Below, piece after piece: positions 61,401 to 64,000 of a stretch of DNA of 64,000 bases; position 1 is the first letter of the stretch; each line of letters opens with the position of its first letter. The position numbers and the translations under genes were made by a program. The notes beneath the pieces are model-generated. The model had not been told where the DNA came from. It was given only the letters and a program-made list of their open reading frames with translations, and made no database searches. The DNA comes from Scortum barcoo (taxonomy: Eukaryota; Chordata; Actinopteri; Centrarchiformes; Terapontidae): contig CM041537.1 of the NCBI GenBank assembly GCA_023238725.1, forward strand, positions 31,034,009 through 31,098,008, written 5' to 3'.

Positions 61401-61862
61401 CCATCTGTCTGAGGTTCACTGGCCTGGTGGGGACATGATCTGTGTCTGTGTTGTGGAGAGAAGGTCGAGTGGCCCAGAGCTCCATATGAGGACATCTAAG
61501 AGATGCACCTGGACTCACAGACTCATTTCCATTACCTGTGATATCTTCATGCATGGACTAAACCAATGAACTCAGTATAGCTACAGCTTATTACGACTCA
61601 TGTATAATTCCATAATATGATTGATGATGTTCTCTGTACATGTGGCATCTATTGCACGTCTGTCCGTCCCAGGGAGAGGGATCCCTCATCTGTGGCTCTT
61701 CCTCAGGTTTCTTCTTTTTCCCATAAAGGGTTTTTTGAAGTTTTTCCTGACTCGGTTCGAGGGTCTAAGGACAGAGGGTGTCACAACTGTGCAGATTGTA
61801 AAGCCCTCTGAGGCAAACAATGTTTGTGATTTTGGGCTCTAAATTAATAAATTTGAATTTTG
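61401..61862 (+). repeat. Fish retroelement 3'-tail repeat, copy A
   Basis: Direct repeat with 62506-62978, offset 1105 bp, almost identical by eye. Includes GGTGGGGACATGATCTGTGT, TCTCTGTACATGTGGCATCT, AGGGATCCCTCATCTGTGGC, GGTCTAAGGACAGAGG, TGTAAAGCCCTCTGAGGCAA and an AATAAATTTGAA tail. This tail is one of the commonest fish interspersed repeats; ORFs through it are artefacts. Confidence 0.8.
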
Positions 61863-62265
61863 AATTTACCTTGTCATAGTGCCACCAGAAATTATATTCA
61901 GGGGCCTCCTCCAGACATGTGTGTCCTTTCTGACTCGGATGGTCAACTTGACAACTATAACAGGCTTCCAACCTGTAATGGAGCAAAATGTTGCCCGACA
62001 GTCGAATCACCACGGCTTTTACCGTGTTCAGAAATGTGCGGGTCAGTTCCCCATCTGTTTCATTGGCCTCTGCTTTTTCGGGTGAGCTGGGAGCTGGAAA
62101 GGAAGTAGAAGACCAGTTGGGTGAAGACGGTGATGGTGGCAGTAGGAGGTACAACACCATCTGGACTCTTAATGATTGGGGTGAAGAATAAGACCCAGTC
62201 AGCGGTAGAAGAGGCAGAGAAGCGGCTTTTCGCTGGAGAGCAAGTGGCTTGATGGATGGTTCCAT
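61765..62265 (-). pseudogene. Relic protein with C-x2-C/HPSQ/H-x-C motif
   Basis: The minus-strand frame contains LNTKAVV-type residues followed by LSGNILLHYRLEACYSCQVD and HPSQKGHTCLEEAPEYNFWW (about 62010-61880). The CysCys...HPSQ...His-x-Cys arrangement looks like a zinc site and recurs in uncharacterised multicopy proteins of fish and invertebrates. The upstream half (LLPPSPSSPNWSSTSFPAPS) is low-complexity and may not be coding. The C-terminus runs into the tail repeat, so this is truncated and probably part of an unnamed element. Confidence 0.4.
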
Positions 62266-62505
62266 CTGGCTGATAATGATGATGGTAGCGTTGGTTTAAG
62301 AGACATGGCCTTTTAATGTGTTTGCAGCAAGGGCAGGGTTGACTAGGAGGAGGAGTCCTGGGCTCCTGAAGCTACCGGTAGGAAGCAGCTGTAAAGCAAT
62401 CTGCAAAGGTGCACTGAAGCAACTTCTGTCCGATGAAATCCTGATGGTTGAAACCTCTACTGTAAACCCTCTTCCTGCAGGTGAGCTGTTGCAGCCCATG
62501 GTGAT

Positions 62506-62978
62506 CCATCTGTCTGAGGTTCACTGGCCTGGTGGGGACATGATCTGTGTCTGTGTTGTGGAGAGAAGGTCGAGTGGCCCAGAGCTCCATATGAGGACAT
62601 CTAGAGATGCACCTGGACTCACAGACTCATTTCCATTACCTGTGATATCTTCATACATGGACTAAACCAATGAACTCAGTATAGCTACAGCTTATTACGA
62701 CTCATGTATAATTCCATAATATGATTGATGATGTTCTCTGTACATGTGGCATCTATTGCACGTCTGTCCGTCCCAGGGAGAGGGATCCCTCATCTGTGGC
62801 TCTTCCTCAGGTTTCTTCTTTTTTCCCAGAAAGGGTTTTTTGAAGTTTTTCCTGACTCGGTTCGAGGGTCTAAGGACAGAGGGTGTCACAACTGTGCAGA
62901 TTGTAAAGCCCTCCGAGGCAAACAATGTTTGTTGATTTTGGGCTCTAAATAAATAAATTTGATTTGATTTTGATTTGA
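62506..62978 (+). repeat. Fish retroelement 3'-tail repeat, copy B
   Basis: Second copy of 61401-61862 in the same orientation, differing by scattered substitutions and a longer (TTTGA)n end. Confidence 0.8.
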
Positions 62979-63924
62979 TACCAAGCCCTGCTGTGAATGT
63001 CACTAAGCTCACAGTGCAGGTCCAGAATGAATCCCTGAAAGATGGAACCACAACAGTTAGCACTGTTAAAGGGCACCTGTCTTTTACTGATGTTGTCACA
63101 ACAGGGTCGAAACAGCAGCCAGTGTCTGAGGACTTTGATGCAAGATTGATTGCAAGAGTCACCTGTCTCAGAAGAGTGGAAAACAAGACTTTGTTGGAAG
63201 TTGTCTGAGAGAGCAGATGTCTTTTATCTACATGAACTGGACGTCAGACTAGCTAAAGGAGTGGAGCACACATCGCTTGTCAGACCCATGTTTCAAGAGG
63301 ACCCATTTCGTGAACACTCCAGATGCCTCGATCCTGTGGATAATGACAATGTGCGGCATCACATCCAGAAGTTAGCAGAAGGTATCATAAAGGGGTCCAG
63401 AAGTCCATATGCATCACCAATAGTCATAGTCAGAAAGAAAAACAGAGATGTACATTGACTACCGTATGCTCAACAGCCATACTCAAGACCTTTGAAGAGC
63501 ATGAGGAAAGACTGCTGAAAGTGCTGGACAGACTTTGCAATGCAGGTCTGAAGATTTCACTTGACAAATGTAATTTTGCCCACCAAGGTCAAGTATGTGG
63601 GTCATATTCTGTCAGCAGAGGGTGTTGCTACAGATTCTAGCAAGATCAAGGCTGTTTCTACATGGCCCAAACCCACCAACCTCAAGACCTTGCAATCCTT
63701 CTTAGGATTTTGTGGATACTACCGGCGATTTATCTACAACTACTCCATCCATTGTTTGGCCCTTAACTGACTTCACCAAAGGATATGCCCCCATCCAGCC
63801 TGGGAGAAAACCAAAAAAGGGAAAAAGTCTCCAGGTCTGCCTGGATGAAAGAGACCCATTTGAAGTAAGGTGGGATCAATCATGCACCAAGGCCTTTGAA
63901 AAAATAAAGAGCTCCCTCACAAAT
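62979..63924 (+). pseudogene. Ty3/gypsy pol fragment with RT palm deleted
   Basis: The pol polyprotein of an LTR retrotransposon. ERADVFYLHELDVRLAKGVE, PFREHSRCLDP, HIQKLAEGIIKGSRSPYASP and IVIVRKKNRDV (63200-63455) are the start of RT. The sequence then jumps to FEEHEERLLKVLDRLCNAGL (about 63490), KYVGHILSAEGVATDSSKIK, and LKTLQSFLGFCGYYRRFIYN (63690-63750). The middle palm, including the YLDD box, is absent, a deletion of roughly 120 codons. There are also frameshifts near 63460, 63590 and 63770. The upstream 62979-63200 is probably the same element. It is cut at 63925 by another repeat. Confidence 0.85.
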
Positions 63925-64000
63925 AGATAGATAGATAGATACTTTATTGATCTCCAAGAGAAATTCACATTTCCAGCAGCATGAAAGGTGGAAACTTTCA
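63925..64000 (-). repeat. GATA repeat plus antisense retroelement tail
   Basis: (GATA)n followed by TACTTTATTGATCTCCAAGA and GAAATTCACAT is the antisense 3' end of a common fish retroelement (RTE/Rex3-type or SINE). It is inserted into the gypsy pol fragment and runs off the window. Confidence 0.7.

Noticed and set aside
61621..61842. 73-75-codon ORFs repeated at 61621 and 62725 (VHVASIARLSVPGRGIPH)
   Set aside because: Translations of the common fish tail repeat; the paired occurrence only reflects the duplication.

Overview
This is eukaryotic DNA, almost certainly from a ray-finned (teleost) fish. Genes are split by GT/AG introns, long AT-rich stretches lack coding capacity, and microsatellites are dense. 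The repeats are typical of fish: Tc1-like transposons, L2-type and other non-LTR retroelements, a Penelope-like GIY-YIG remnant, Ty3/gypsy, a Harbinger-type element and a Polinton/adintovirus-like relic. No operons, phage or CRISPR structures are present.

Four host loci can be supported. (1) pdrg1 lies on the minus strand at 10.7-13.3 kb. It encodes the p53- and DNA-damage-regulated prefoldin-like protein. Four coding exons splice in frame, but the expected last exon was not found. (2) A FAM217-family gene (fam217b-like) lies on the minus strand at 18.7-21.0 kb. Its four coding exons join into a complete 532-codon reading frame. (3) A C2H2 zinc-finger gene lies on the plus strand. Its large exon at 24.4-25.5 kb is intact, whereas the typical fish ZNF first exon at 21.94 kb has a 1-nt frameshift and an internal 33-nt duplication. 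(4) elf3 (ESE-1, an ETS factor) lies on the plus strand at 40.6-44.4 kb. All eight coding exons are resolved (385 aa: PNT, AT-hook, ETS).

The rest is mostly mobile DNA, much of it nested. 1.9-2.9 kb holds a decayed transposon-type gene and 3.1-3.6 kb an LTR-like segment. 4.48-7.99 kb is a Tc1 element split by a hairpin-ended, Helitron-like insertion. 12.4 kb and 13.8-15.5 kb hold antisense LINE reverse transcriptase and RNase H pieces, the latter near a 418-bp TA-flanked MITE. 16.5-18.2 kb and 27.9-29.6 kb hold further antisense LINEs, one interrupted by a 556-bp insert with an 8-bp target duplication. 32.9-35.1 kb holds an L2-type ORF1/endonuclease piece abutting an endogenous retrovirus pol remnant. 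46.86-48.27 kb is a Harbinger-like element containing further repeats, and 49.66-51.28 kb a full-length but frameshifted Tc1. 51.5-54.1 kb is a purine-rich repeat followed by an L2-like LINE, 55.2-55.6 kb a Penelope fragment, 58.4-59.8 kb a Polinton/adintovirus-like relic, and 60.5-63.0 kb repeats including two copies of a common fish 3'-tail repeat. 63.0-63.9 kb is a gypsy pol with its RT palm deleted.

I found no convincing new biological system. The observations most worth following up are: a recurring CAGTAGGTGGCGG-type (CTCF-core-like) motif at first exons, the frameshifted and duplicated ZNF first exon, the missing last exon of pdrg1, the Polinton-like gene cluster, the nested insertions with readable target duplications, and a cysteine/histidine motif protein relic at 62 kb. 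All family assignments rest on motif recognition by eye; no database search was run.
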